Source of the DNA: Corella eumyota
Lineage: Eukaryota; Chordata; Ascidiacea; Phlebobranchia; Corellidae
Assembly: GCA_963082875.1 (NCBI GenBank)
Contig: OY720100.1
Coordinates: 9,982,001 to 10,046,000 of the forward strand
Direction: 5' to 3'
DNA: 64,000 nt
Shown here: in pieces, positions 47,740 to 57,795 of the stretch
Position numbering within the stretch: position 1 is the first letter of the stretch
How the letters are laid out: the number at the start of each line of letters is the position of its first letter
The notes under the pieces: generated by a model
What the model was told of the DNA's origin: nothing
Seen by the model: the letters and a program-made list of their open reading frames with translations, nothing else
Database searches by the model: none
Position numbers and translations under genes: made by a program

Positions 47740-48700
47740 ATAGTAGCTCGTTTAAATTTTCGTGGTTTTAAGGCAAGGTGGTAATTTATTTTTATGGAAT
47801 TGTGACAATATTTTACTTCGTAGCTAATTTAAAGGTATTGTGACTATGCTTATGTTTAACACAGTGTTATAATAATATTGTGACAATGTTTAATTTTTTT
47901 TTGATGGTGCAGAGTAATATTTTTATTAGTAGCTAATTTTAATAGTGTTCTGACTGATTTTTACACAGTAGTTCGGGTAAATTTTTATGGTATGGTGACA
48001 ATGGTTTAAGTGGTAGGAAAAATTCGTTAAAGTTTATTTAAATTTTGTTGGTATAATGGCGAAGGTACAAATAATATGTAAGGTCATTTAAGTTGTTATG
48101 GCAAGTGGACAAATGTTTATGTAGAACGTAAGGTTGTTTAAATTTTTATGGCATAAAGAAAATGGTTTAAGAAAGACACAAAGTCAATTAAGTTTCTATG
48201 GCAAAGTGACAATAGTTAAGTAGAATAGTAGTTCTTTTAAATATTAATGATATAGTGACAATTGTGACAATCTTTTATGTAGAATTTAAGGTCATTTTAG
48301 GGTGATATGGTGAAGTGACAATAAGTTAATAGAAGTATATTTAAATAGGAATATGGTATAGTGACTAAGGTTATGCGGTTTAAAGATTTTATGTTTTTTA
48401 ATTATATTAAAGTTTATACAAATATTTATGGTATGGTATGGTGACTAAGGTTTAGGTTGTATAAGGGTTTAATTATTTAAATTTTAATGGTTTGATGACA
48501 ACAGTTTATGGAAAACATAAGGTCAAATCAGTTTTTATAGTTATGTGACAATATTTCAAGTAGTATGGAAGTTTATTCAAATTTCATTGGTAAAGTGACA
48601 AAGGTTTATATAGTTAGTAAGGTCATTTAAGGTTTTCATGAAAAAGTGATGAATGTTTAATTACTATGGAAGTTTGTTTAAATTTTTAATTAGGGGAAAA
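47740..48700 (+). repeat. Degenerate minisatellite, units of about 50-60 bp
   Basis: Repeated blocks of AAATTTTTATGGTATAGTGA, then CAA(A/T)GGTTTA, then a short AAGGTCATTTAA link. It overlaps the outer end of palindrome 1 and continues as non-palindromic sequence to about 48700. Similar units occur at 38515-38690 and about 63120-63260. Confidence 0.6.
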
Positions 48701-48825
48701 ACTGCTTAAACAGAACAGAAATTCATTTCCAAATAAGGGTATAACGTTGTGAAAAAGCCAGTGTTGCAATCCTTTTCGTTCAGCGTGGCGCGAGTAGTAA
48801 TACATAGGTCATTATATGCCCGTTT

Positions 48826-49190
48826 TTATATGCCCGTTTGATTTCGCGATCGAAATTACGCGCCCGTTTTTTTTTCTCTAAAATTACGAGCCCGTTTGGG
48901 TATCGAAGTTACGTGCCCGTTTTTTTTTTAAATGACGGTCAGGTTTGGTTGTGTCGAGGCTATCAGAATTATACGACACGCCCGTTTTTTCGTGCTCGTT
49001 TAATTTCGCACCCGTTTCGCGATCGAAATTACGCGCCCGTTTTTTTTCTTTAAAATTACACACCTGTTTGGATGTCGAAGTTACGCGCCCGTTTTTTTTC
49101 TCTAAAATTACAAACCTGTTTGGATGTCAAAGTTACGCGCCCGTTTTTTTCTCTAAAATTACGGGCCCGTTTTTTTCTTTGTAAAGTTAC
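48826..49190 (+). repeat. CpG-rich minisatellite, outer end of palindrome 2 (left)
   Basis: Units of about 50 bp alternate ACGCGCCCGTTTTTTTTCTC, then TAAAATTAC, with CTGTTTGGATGTCGAAGTT. It is strikingly CpG-rich against the 30% GC background. The mirror copy is at 62205-62572. Confidence 0.7.
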
Positions 49191-49376
49191 ACAGGATTGT
49201 TTGGTTGTGTCGAAGCCAATAAAATGACAGCCTCGTTTCGGAGGCGCTTTTTTAATCTTTAATAAGATATATTTCGTTTTAATATCTTTAATATTTTTTA
49301 TTATATAAATTAAATCTTAATTTTATGTGAATGGAGCTAGCTATATTGCGTCTTCGATTATCTCATCGATGCAGTT

Positions 49377-49798
49377 TTAAACCGGACAAGCTTCGTTTGA
49401 ACCCTTTTCAGTACAGTAATAAAGAACATTTAAACAGTTTGGAAAATTTTCTGGGTATCCTAAAACATACGCACCGTTTGCTAACAGCGCGTCAGTTAAA
49501 TCGACCAGCTCTACTTGTAGCCATTTCGAGTTTCTACTGTAAGCACTTAAAAAGCCTGATGGTAATCGACAACTTTGAACCAACACATCATACGAAAGCT
49601 TTCGTTTTCGATCCAGATCTTCCAATAGACTTTGAAAAGATTTAGGTTTTTCGATTTTGGTAAGCTTAATTTTTTTTTTATTTGATTTTCTTTAGCCTTC
49701 GATACAGCAATCGTACTCGGTGCGGGTTTACCCAATTCAGATGAAATCAGTTCAGATAAAAAAAAACTAAAGCTGTCCACTTGTGATTGAGTCAATTT
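49377..49798 (-). CDS. Unidentified reading frame, palindrome 2 left arm
   Basis: Mirror of the frame at 61596-62017. On the minus strand an ATG near 49795 starts MTQSQVDSFSFFLSELISS; the stronger-looking part is the second frame, 49625-49377 (LEDLDRKRKL, WLQVELVDLTDALLANG, CLNVLYYCTEKG). The two overlap in different frames. I do not recognise a domain. The opposite-strand 104-codon frame (49331-49645) covers the same bases and is probably a shadow. Confidence 0.35.
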
Positions 49799-49941
49799 CA
49801 AAAGGCTTTAAAACAACAAAACATTAGTTTTGCCCAGAGTATTATAAATACAAACGGTTAAGACAAAAAAGGAGTTTTCAAGTTTAAACTCAGAACTGCA
49901 TCATTCTGTTGGACAAAATTTTGTCTAAAATTTAATAAGGT

Positions 49942-50215
49942 AAAATCAATTTTCAATTTTTCCTATCTATAATTTCTGTAAGTCTAGCGTTACTTGAAGT
50001 TGTAATTATACAACAAACGTTAATTTTCCTAAAAAGGTTTTTCTTAAACACTTTTATGATAAAATTACATAATGTGTTTAAAATCAATTTTTCTTATCTA
50101 TAATTTCTGTAAGTCTAGCGTTACTTGAAGTTGCAATTATACAACAAACGTTAATTTTCCTAAAAAGGTTTTTCTTAAACACTTTTATGATAAAATTACA
50201 TAATGTGTTTAAATA
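49942..50215 (+). repeat. Tandem duplication of about 138 bp (left arm)
   Basis: Two nearly identical copies of a block running from AAAATCAATTTT through TCTAGCGTTACTTGAAGTTG to ATTACATAATGTGTTT. The same tandem pair is present in the other arm (about 61180-61451), so it predates the inverted duplication. Confidence 0.75.
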
Positions 50216-50951
50216 AAACGGCTCAAAATATAATTGAACGAATAATTTAAAAATGTATGTAGGTAAGATGTTTACTCAAGAGTTTGGTGTGAAAAATTGT
50301 TTTCGAATAATTTATCGTTTGCTTGCGTGAGTTATGCTAAACAGGATAATAACTATATTAAAAATTTAAACTAGTAACCTAATTTATTTTTTGTTGAGGT
50401 AGCTGTGGACGCACTTTAAAAAATAGCGTGAAAAATATTGAGTTGACGTTGACCAAAACTTTTAAAATAAATATTTAATTTATTAGAATTTCAGCTTTAA
50501 ATTATTTGGGTGCATGTAAAGCCTCCAAAAAACTTAAAAAGTTAATTACATGGGTGCGTGTAAAGCCTATCCGAAACTTCAAATCTAACAAATACAAAAC
50601 ATATAAACTGCGCACTTTTTAAATTAAATTATGAAACATATCAGGGTAATAGTTTTTAATTGGATATGGTTTGTGTGTTATCACGACGCTAAAATAAATT
50701 GATATCACGTCGTTTTTAAACCGCACATTAGGTTTTGTACACATTAAAAAAAGTCTAGTTTGAGGTATAACAATAGATCCTTTTTACTAAAATAAAACTA
50801 TTAATGAGAATTTTAAAATTAAAAGGAAAAACAACAAAACATATTTTTATTTATTGTAGACATACAACAACGATTTTTTTTTTTTACTTAAATTTGGAAT
50901 TCATTTTTTTATGTCAGCAATTAAATTTTATGTCGTAATATAGCCGAAAAA

Positions 50952-53595
50952 TCAAGCAATGAAGGTCTTTATTTTTTCTTTTACTAAAGTTTTGCAAAGC
51001 GAACATTTTTGAACATTTTTTGAACAATTTTGGCAGCAAACCAAGTGACCACAGGGTAAAAATAAAACGCTACTAGCCTCATCATGACAATTGCGACAAA
51101 GCCTATTTCTTTCGAGACTTTGCAATTCCTGAAATGCATTCGATATTGGGTTTTCGTGTGATTTAGTCACGGAAACCGTAGTTTTAGTTTCTATGGAGCT
51201 TGACACTGGGATCTTTAGCAAGTTATCCAACATTTCGCTAAAGTTCTCGAACGGTAGTGCGCTGGTCTTACAACCCCTTTTAAATAAACAAATTAGATTT
51301 TCAAGGTAAATTTGTTATATAAAATAACACAAACGCCTATATAATCTTTGAAAAATTTTTTTCTGCATACTTTTGTAACACTTTTTGAATGTGCACATCG
51401 TTAAAACCCAGTGACCTTGCTTTTTCAATCAAATGTGATGGTTAAATTTCGCTGTTAGCGGGTTTTCTTTCGCGCCCTACTTTTTTAGCTTCCTGGGTAT
51501 TTGCTTGTTCGCTATTTTCTGGGTTTGGAGTTGAACTAAAATCGTATTTAACAAGTTTTAGACTGTTTACTACAGTATAAAGAAAAAAAATGACGCAAAG
51601 TTTTTTTTGCGTTGTTGTAAAACCTACAGTTATAAAAATCCAGCTACATTACTCAAAGCTCGTTGAATCTGGATGTAAAAAAGCATTGATTTTATATTTA
51701 CCTAAAATTCATAAAACTTGGTGCACTCTGCGGCGGTCGTTGAAGGTTAGGAAATTGACCTGCTACAGTTTCAACAAATCCTGGTCCTTTTTTTTGCAAC
51801 AAAAACTCGCATCTGAGAGCGTTTATGAAATATAAACAAAGTGTTATTAGAAACTTTTGTATTAAAAAAATTATAAAGCTCACTTTGGGAACCACTTAGC
51901 ATGTTCAAACCACGGTTCATCATTTAGTTCCCAATTGTAAACCTCCATTGCAATACCAACATTTTACTCTATCGCGGTTACCTTTAAAAAAATTCTACGT
52001 ATAAAAAAATTCTTACATTGTATCTAATCGAAGCTAAACGCATGTTTAAAACTTTACTTTTGTTCTTGTTAAAATACCAACCCAAGTAAAGCAGTCCGGC
52101 TTCAGCAAACTGCTGAGGTAGGCTATTCGTTCTTTCCTTAGGCCAATTTTTAGAGTCCACAAACGTTTGTAACCTGTCAAAAACATCTCTCATGTGTGGA
52201 TTTCAAGGTCGCAAACAAGGAAACTGACGTTCTAACTCAGCTTTAGTATTTCTATTAATTATGGAATTTGTCCTTTGCGAAGGTTTTGTGTCTGTAAAAG
52301 CGTGCAATTAATTGGTAATTTGTGATTCATAATATGGCTGGTTGTGTCATGTTTTTGGTCTTTTAGTCGTGGATGCCAATGTTGATAGTCCTATCTAGAT
52401 AATTTTCTTTTACGCTTGTTTATTTTCATCATGAAAACACATTTAAAAATATGACAGAGTAAGCGTTTTTTTTAACTTACTTATTACTGCACTGTTATGG
52501 GTATTTTCAGCTACTAGTGAGCAGTCGCGTCCATGCCATTCTCGTGACGCTGGGTCGTCGCCTATGCACCAGTCCTCAACGCACCGCGCGCAACTAAAAA
52601 AATTGAACTTTTGATAATTAAAGTGAATCTTGAATATGTAAAAAAATTGGAAAAACACAAACACATTATTCACACTTTCCTGTTTAAATAAAGGCATGGT
52701 ATACTTTTACAAAATATCTTGACAGCATGTTTTTGCCTCACAAACATAATGCATAATAGGTTATACTTATCACTAGCAAATAAAAACGAGGACCTAAAAC
52801 ATTTTACGCGGTCTCGGCAACCAGTAAAGAAAAATCCATTTATTGCAAGTTGCGTGACATCAACTGGTATGTGATTCGGAAATTTTCGAAATGTCGTAAG
52901 TCGATAGATTTTGCTTTCAACATTTCCTGAGAACGTAAAGAAAAATCAAAACCGACATGGCAATCAATGAATATACGTTACTATGCGTTTTAAACGAACT
53001 TTTAAGCAAGATCGATTTCAATAAAAAAAAACGACATAAAAAAATTATTTTAAAACTCAAATTTCATTTAAAATTTATAAATTTTACAATTTTCAGCATG
53101 GGATTACTTTTAGTTATATTACATTAATATAAAGTTTTCACACGAAATCGAAATTATGAACAAGAAGTTTTAAATAATCTAAAATAAGGCAATATTTATA
53201 TAAAACACACTGATACCCTATCCTTGTTATAAAAGCAGACCGTTGCATTTTAATTTTTTTCTTGTTTAAGTTTTCTGGATATATGTCTGGTAAATTATAA
53301 AAGTCAAGTCTAATACCATCCGACTAGTGTTTACAAAAATGAATTCCACTAATTTACGGTATAACGAAAACTCACAAAAACACTTTTATGTTTTACCCTA
53401 TTCTTTTTAACCGGCGAATATGGTGATTTTTGAATAATAGTTTAGGTTTTCAATCGTACCTGGAATAATATACACACACCGTTGTCCGGGCGGATCCTTA
53501 GTTTGATATAAGCACTTTCCATCTGTTTCCAAATTAAATTTGAGCATCGTGATTTTGTCATTCAAATTTGCTTGTGTTCTTCTTTTCGTAAACAT
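50952..53595 (-). pseudogene. IAP-type gene (BIR-BIR-UBA-RING), left arm copy
   Basis: Mirror of the right-arm copy (57796-60439) and nearly identical. Exons on the minus strand follow the mirrored coordinates; the first coding exon is 53595-53460 and the RING exon is 51276-50952. The RING (LCRNCHDE, PCGHLVCC, CSLC) is the typical IAP C-terminal E3 domain and matches the other arm exactly at protein level. The family blocks caspases and ubiquitylates targets. The model has three coding breaks, shared with the other arm, so it is probably not a full-length gene now; the RING exon is intact. Small differences from the right arm include Gln for Lys and Asn for Thr in the first BIR region. Confidence 0.65.
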
Positions 53596-53910
53596 TCTCT
53601 ATGTTTTAACTATTTTGCTTATACTTTAGCTATTTATTGTTTTTATTTAAAAACGTAGTAAAATTTATTGTCTTAGTCCTTTTTTTTCAGAACTTCAAAT
53701 CAATTAATAATTTTTTTTTAAGACCGCAATCTGTAAAAAAAACATGCTTTTTATGCTTGGTATACCTTAAAAAAAATCATGATTTTTTTTATTTTAGTAA
53801 GCGCTAATTAAACAAGTATTCATCGGAAGTAATCTCGTGCTCTGCAAAACAATTACCAATAGTTTGAGTTTTTTTTTTAAATTAAAAGTCTACGACTCTT
53901 TTATTCGAAA

Positions 53911-54352
53911 GCCAAAGCAGTCCCGCACGTACGTTTGTAACCTGTCAGAAACGGGTCTCATATGAGGATTTCGAAGTTGTAAGCATGAGAAGTTTTAGGT
54001 GTTACTGTTTGTGCGATACATACAATTTGTCGCTCCTTTTGCGTTTGTGATATTTGCTCTTTGATTGTTAAATTGTACGTCCGAGACCAGTCGGTTATGG
54101 GACGCTGTTTGCCCATCAGTTTTGGCTGAAATGTAAGATTATTTTTAGAACTCTTTTCTTATAATTCGTTTCGATACTTGTTGTTTTGTTACTTTTTAAA
54201 AAAAAAAACAAGTAAAAACTATACCGTTTATTTTCCGTATTGGAACGCCACTTTGCGCATTTTCAATCAGAAAAAGGGCACGTCCGGGCATGCCATTCAT
54301 GTAACGTTGGATCATCGTCCACGCAGCATTCCTCAACACAGTGCACAACTGA
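53911..54352 (-). pseudogene. Remnant of a second, upstream IAP gene (left arm)
   Basis: On the minus strand a BIR zinc-half (CVEECC, DDDPTLHEWHARTC) near 54352-54270 and a BIR start (PHMRP, SDRLQTYV) near 53960 resemble the matching exons of the fuller gene downstream. Only fragments remain and the frame is disturbed. Together with 54494-54627 this implies two IAP genes in tandem. Confidence 0.55.
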
Positions 54353-55301
54353 ATGAACATTTTGGATAGTTAAAAAGACTTTGTCATTACTTTATTTTTT
54401 ACTTTGTAAAATTTTAAGTTAGGCGTATTTCACCAAGCGAACAACATACAAACAAAACTTCGACAATATTTTAAACATGTTAAACTTTTATTACCTAAAA
54501 CATTTCACGCGATCCCGGCAGCCTGTCAACAAGAATCTATTCCTTGCAAGTTGAATAACATTCACTGGCACATGATTAGATTTTTTTTTAAGTCGTAAGC
54601 CGATAAGTTTCGCTTTCAACAATTCCTATAGAGAGTAAACAAAAAAAATTAAAATCTAAAGCACAATCAAACCGCCAATTTTATAAGCTTTATTTAAACG
54701 CGTGTTTGTCCTGATTTAATTTTCTTAAAATGCTACTTGTTTTTAAATGTATAAATTATTTGCAAAGGTTCGGTGCCTTTTTTTACATTTGTAAATACTT
54801 TGTGAAACATCAAAGGAATTTATAAGCGAAATGATGACAATATCAATTTTTTGGGTATCGGAAATAGACTTTGACTTTTTTATAGTAGTACTTAACTATT
54901 TCAATTGTTCTTGATCAACTTAAATTGTGAAAGGGATTTTTTAAACAATTTTCAACAAAACAATATCATAATTTGCCTAAATAAATAGAATCGTGTATAT
55001 TTTTTAGTTGTGTTAAACAACCACATGAACTACATGTTTGCCATTTTATAAAGTTATGTGTATACTTTCATGTATTTAATTTTAAGTAATTTTTTTAAAT
55101 TTTGTGATTGTAAAAATACCTACAGAGAAAGACTTTTAATGGTTTTTATTGGAGTGTAATAATTTGTAATTACAAAAAATTGATTACTCTTAAGTATTTA
55201 GACTGTGCCCGAAAACATGTACACACACAAGCACCTCCCCCCATCCGCCTCCGAACCACCATTAAAGAACGACATTTCGACATACAGGTTTTTGTTGTTG
55301 T
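54233..55301 (+). repeat. Left contig end, repeated after the gap
   Basis: These 1,069 bases reappear with no difference that I can see as 55502-56570. The match starts at the first base after the Ns and stops at the last base before them, which is what an unmerged contig overlap gives. Confidence 0.85.
54494..54627 (-). pseudogene. BIR exon fragment at the palindrome centre
   Basis: Minus-strand translation gives IVESETYRLTT, then VPVNVIQLARN, then LTGCRDRVKCF, the first half of a BIR domain, close to exon 2 of the fuller gene. It lies just inside the point where the two arms stop matching, so only the left side has it. The identical copy at 55763-55896 is part of the duplicated contig end. 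Confidence 0.6.
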
Positions 55302-55501
55302 NNNNNNNNNNNNNNNNNNNNNNNNNNNNNNNNNNNNNNNNNNNNNNNNNNNNNNNNNNNNNNNNNNNNNNNNNNNNNNNNNNNNNNNNNNNNNNNNNNN
55401 NNNNNNNNNNNNNNNNNNNNNNNNNNNNNNNNNNNNNNNNNNNNNNNNNNNNNNNNNNNNNNNNNNNNNNNNNNNNNNNNNNNNNNNNNNNNNNNNNNNN
55501 N
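55302..55501. other. Assembly gap, 200 N
   Basis: Exactly 200 undetermined bases, a typical placeholder length. The sequences on either side overlap each other, so the gap is probably of negative size. Confidence 0.95.
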
Positions 55502-56570
55502 TTCCGTATTGGAACGCCACTTTGCGCATTTTCAATCAGAAAAAGGGCACGTCCGGGCATGCCATTCATGTAACGTTGGATCATCGTCCACGCAGCATTC
55601 CTCAACACAGTGCACAACTGAATGAACATTTTGGATAGTTAAAAAGACTTTGTCATTACTTTATTTTTTACTTTGTAAAATTTTAAGTTAGGCGTATTTC
55701 ACCAAGCGAACAACATACAAACAAAACTTCGACAATATTTTAAACATGTTAAACTTTTATTACCTAAAACATTTCACGCGATCCCGGCAGCCTGTCAACA
55801 AGAATCTATTCCTTGCAAGTTGAATAACATTCACTGGCACATGATTAGATTTTTTTTTAAGTCGTAAGCCGATAAGTTTCGCTTTCAACAATTCCTATAG
55901 AGAGTAAACAAAAAAAATTAAAATCTAAAGCACAATCAAACCGCCAATTTTATAAGCTTTATTTAAACGCGTGTTTGTCCTGATTTAATTTTCTTAAAAT
56001 GCTACTTGTTTTTAAATGTATAAATTATTTGCAAAGGTTCGGTGCCTTTTTTTACATTTGTAAATACTTTGTGAAACATCAAAGGAATTTATAAGCGAAA
56101 TGATGACAATATCAATTTTTTGGGTATCGGAAATAGACTTTGACTTTTTTATAGTAGTACTTAACTATTTCAATTGTTCTTGATCAACTTAAATTGTGAA
56201 AGGGATTTTTTAAACAATTTTCAACAAAACAATATCATAATTTGCCTAAATAAATAGAATCGTGTATATTTTTTAGTTGTGTTAAACAACCACATGAACT
56301 ACATGTTTGCCATTTTATAAAGTTATGTGTATACTTTCATGTATTTAATTTTAAGTAATTTTTTTAAATTTTGTGATTGTAAAAATACCTACAGAGAAAG
56401 ACTTTTAATGGTTTTTATTGGAGTGTAATAATTTGTAATTACAAAAAATTGATTACTCTTAAGTATTTAGACTGTGCCCGAAAACATGTACACACACAAG
56501 CACCTCCCCCCATCCGCCTCCGAACCACCATTAAAGAACGACATTTCGACATACAGGTTTTTGTTGTTGT
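55502..56570 (+). repeat. Right contig start, duplicate of 54233-55301
   Basis: Identical to the left contig end, including the BIR exon fragment (here 55763-55896, minus strand). Beyond 56570 the sequence is new (centre of palindrome 2, 56571-56990, no gene seen) and then enters the right arm. Confidence 0.85.
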
Positions 56571-57039
56571 TACATTGTAAATAAACAAGTATACGCCTAA
56601 TACCATATCATGCACTGCAGAAACTAACAAGGGGAACGCAGTGTTTTTCTCAAATTTTCCTAAATCTTAAAAGTCTATATTTTACTCGAAAGCCAAAGCA
56701 ACGAAAATTGCTATTTATTTAACCTAAAAGATCAAAATAAACTCTTTTTTTAAAATCAAGTACAACCAAAAGTAATTTTTCCCTCCGAACCTAGTCCAAC
56801 GAAACAAAACTTCTCTGTAAGTTAGAGCACGACCTTTTTTTGTAATAAATTTATTCCTAAAAAATTGAATATTTATTACTTCAAAGTTATTTATTTTTTA
56901 TTTTGAGTTCTTTTTTTTTGATAAATTAAACACAAATAATTACTTTTTAATATTTTTTATTTTAAATATTATAAAAAAATTGTACTTGGCTAAAAAATAA
57001 AGTAATGACAAAGTCTTTTTAACTATCCAAAATGTTCAT

Positions 57040-57480
57040 TCAGTTGTGCACTGTGTTGAGGAATGCTGCGTGGACGATGATCCAACGTTACATGAATGGC
57101 ATGCCCGGACGTGCCCTTTTTCTGATTGAAAATGCGCAAAGTGGCGTTCCAATACGGAAAATAAACGGTATAGTTTTTACTTGTTTTTTTTTTTAAAAAG
57201 TAACAAAACAACAAGTATCGAAACGAATTATAAGAAAAGAGTTCTAAAAATAATCTTACATTTCAGCCAAAACTGATGGGCAAACAGCGTCCCATAACCG
57301 ACTGGTCTCGGACGTACAATTTAACAATCAAAGAGCAAATATCACAAACGCAAAAGGAGCGACAAATTGTATGTATCGCACAAACAGTAACACCTAAAAC
57401 TTCTCATGCTTACAACTTCGAAATCCTCATATGAGACCCGTTTCTGACAGGTTACAAACGTACGTGCGGGACTGCTTTGG
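57040..57480 (+). pseudogene. Remnant of a second, upstream IAP gene (right arm)
   Basis: Mirror of 53911-54352: a BIR zinc-half (CVEECC, DDDPTLHEWHARTC, about 57050-57120) and a BIR start (PHMRP, SDRLQTYV, about 57427-57480). The preceding exon found at the palindrome centre is absent on this side because the arm homology stops before it. Confidence 0.55.
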
Positions 57481-57795
57481 CTTTCGAATAAAAGAGTCGT
57501 AGACTTTTAATTTAAAAAAAAACTCAAACTATTGGTAATTGTTTTGCAGAGCACGAGATTACTTCCGATGAATACTTGTTTAATTAGCGCTTACTAAAAT
57601 AAAAAAAATCATGATTTTTTTTAAGGTATACCAAGCATAAAAAGCATGTCTTTTTTACAGATTGCGGTCTTAAAAAAAAATTATTAATTGATTTGAAGTT
57701 CTGAAAAAAAAGGACTAAGACAATAAATTTTACTACGTTTTTAAATAAAAACAATAAATAGCTAAAGTATAAGCAAAATAGTTAAAACATAGAGA

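Larger units (their letters stand above)
44275..48002 (-). repeat. Palindrome 1, right arm
   Basis: Inverted counterpart of 39511-43395, ending with GGTATGGTGACAAT at 48002. The inner part is a shorter 179-bp array and the outer part mirrors the left arm block by block (GGGGCTATTTTACCCCG near 45775; AATCCCCCTATTGG-type sequence near 47655). It is interrupted by a fold-back insertion at about 45909-47040 that the left arm lacks. Confidence 0.8.
48789..54403 (+). repeat. Palindrome 2, left arm (5.6 kb)
   Basis: From CGAGTAGTAATACATAGGTC at the outer end to CTTTGTCATTACTTTA at the inner end, the arm is mirrored at 56991-62602; coordinates of matching bases sum to about 111391. Differences are scattered single bases and small indels, roughly 1%. 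It contains a CpG-rich minisatellite, an unidentified frame, a 138-bp tandem duplication, an IAP-type gene on the minus strand and remnants of a second one. Confidence 0.88.

Noticed and set aside
49331-49645. 104-codon plus-strand frame in palindrome 2 (and its mirror at 61749-62048)
   Set aside because: Antisense to a frame with more natural composition on the IAP strand; kept only as a probable shadow.
55170-55638. Four frames crossing the N gap
   Set aside because: They are open only because the Ns are undetermined.
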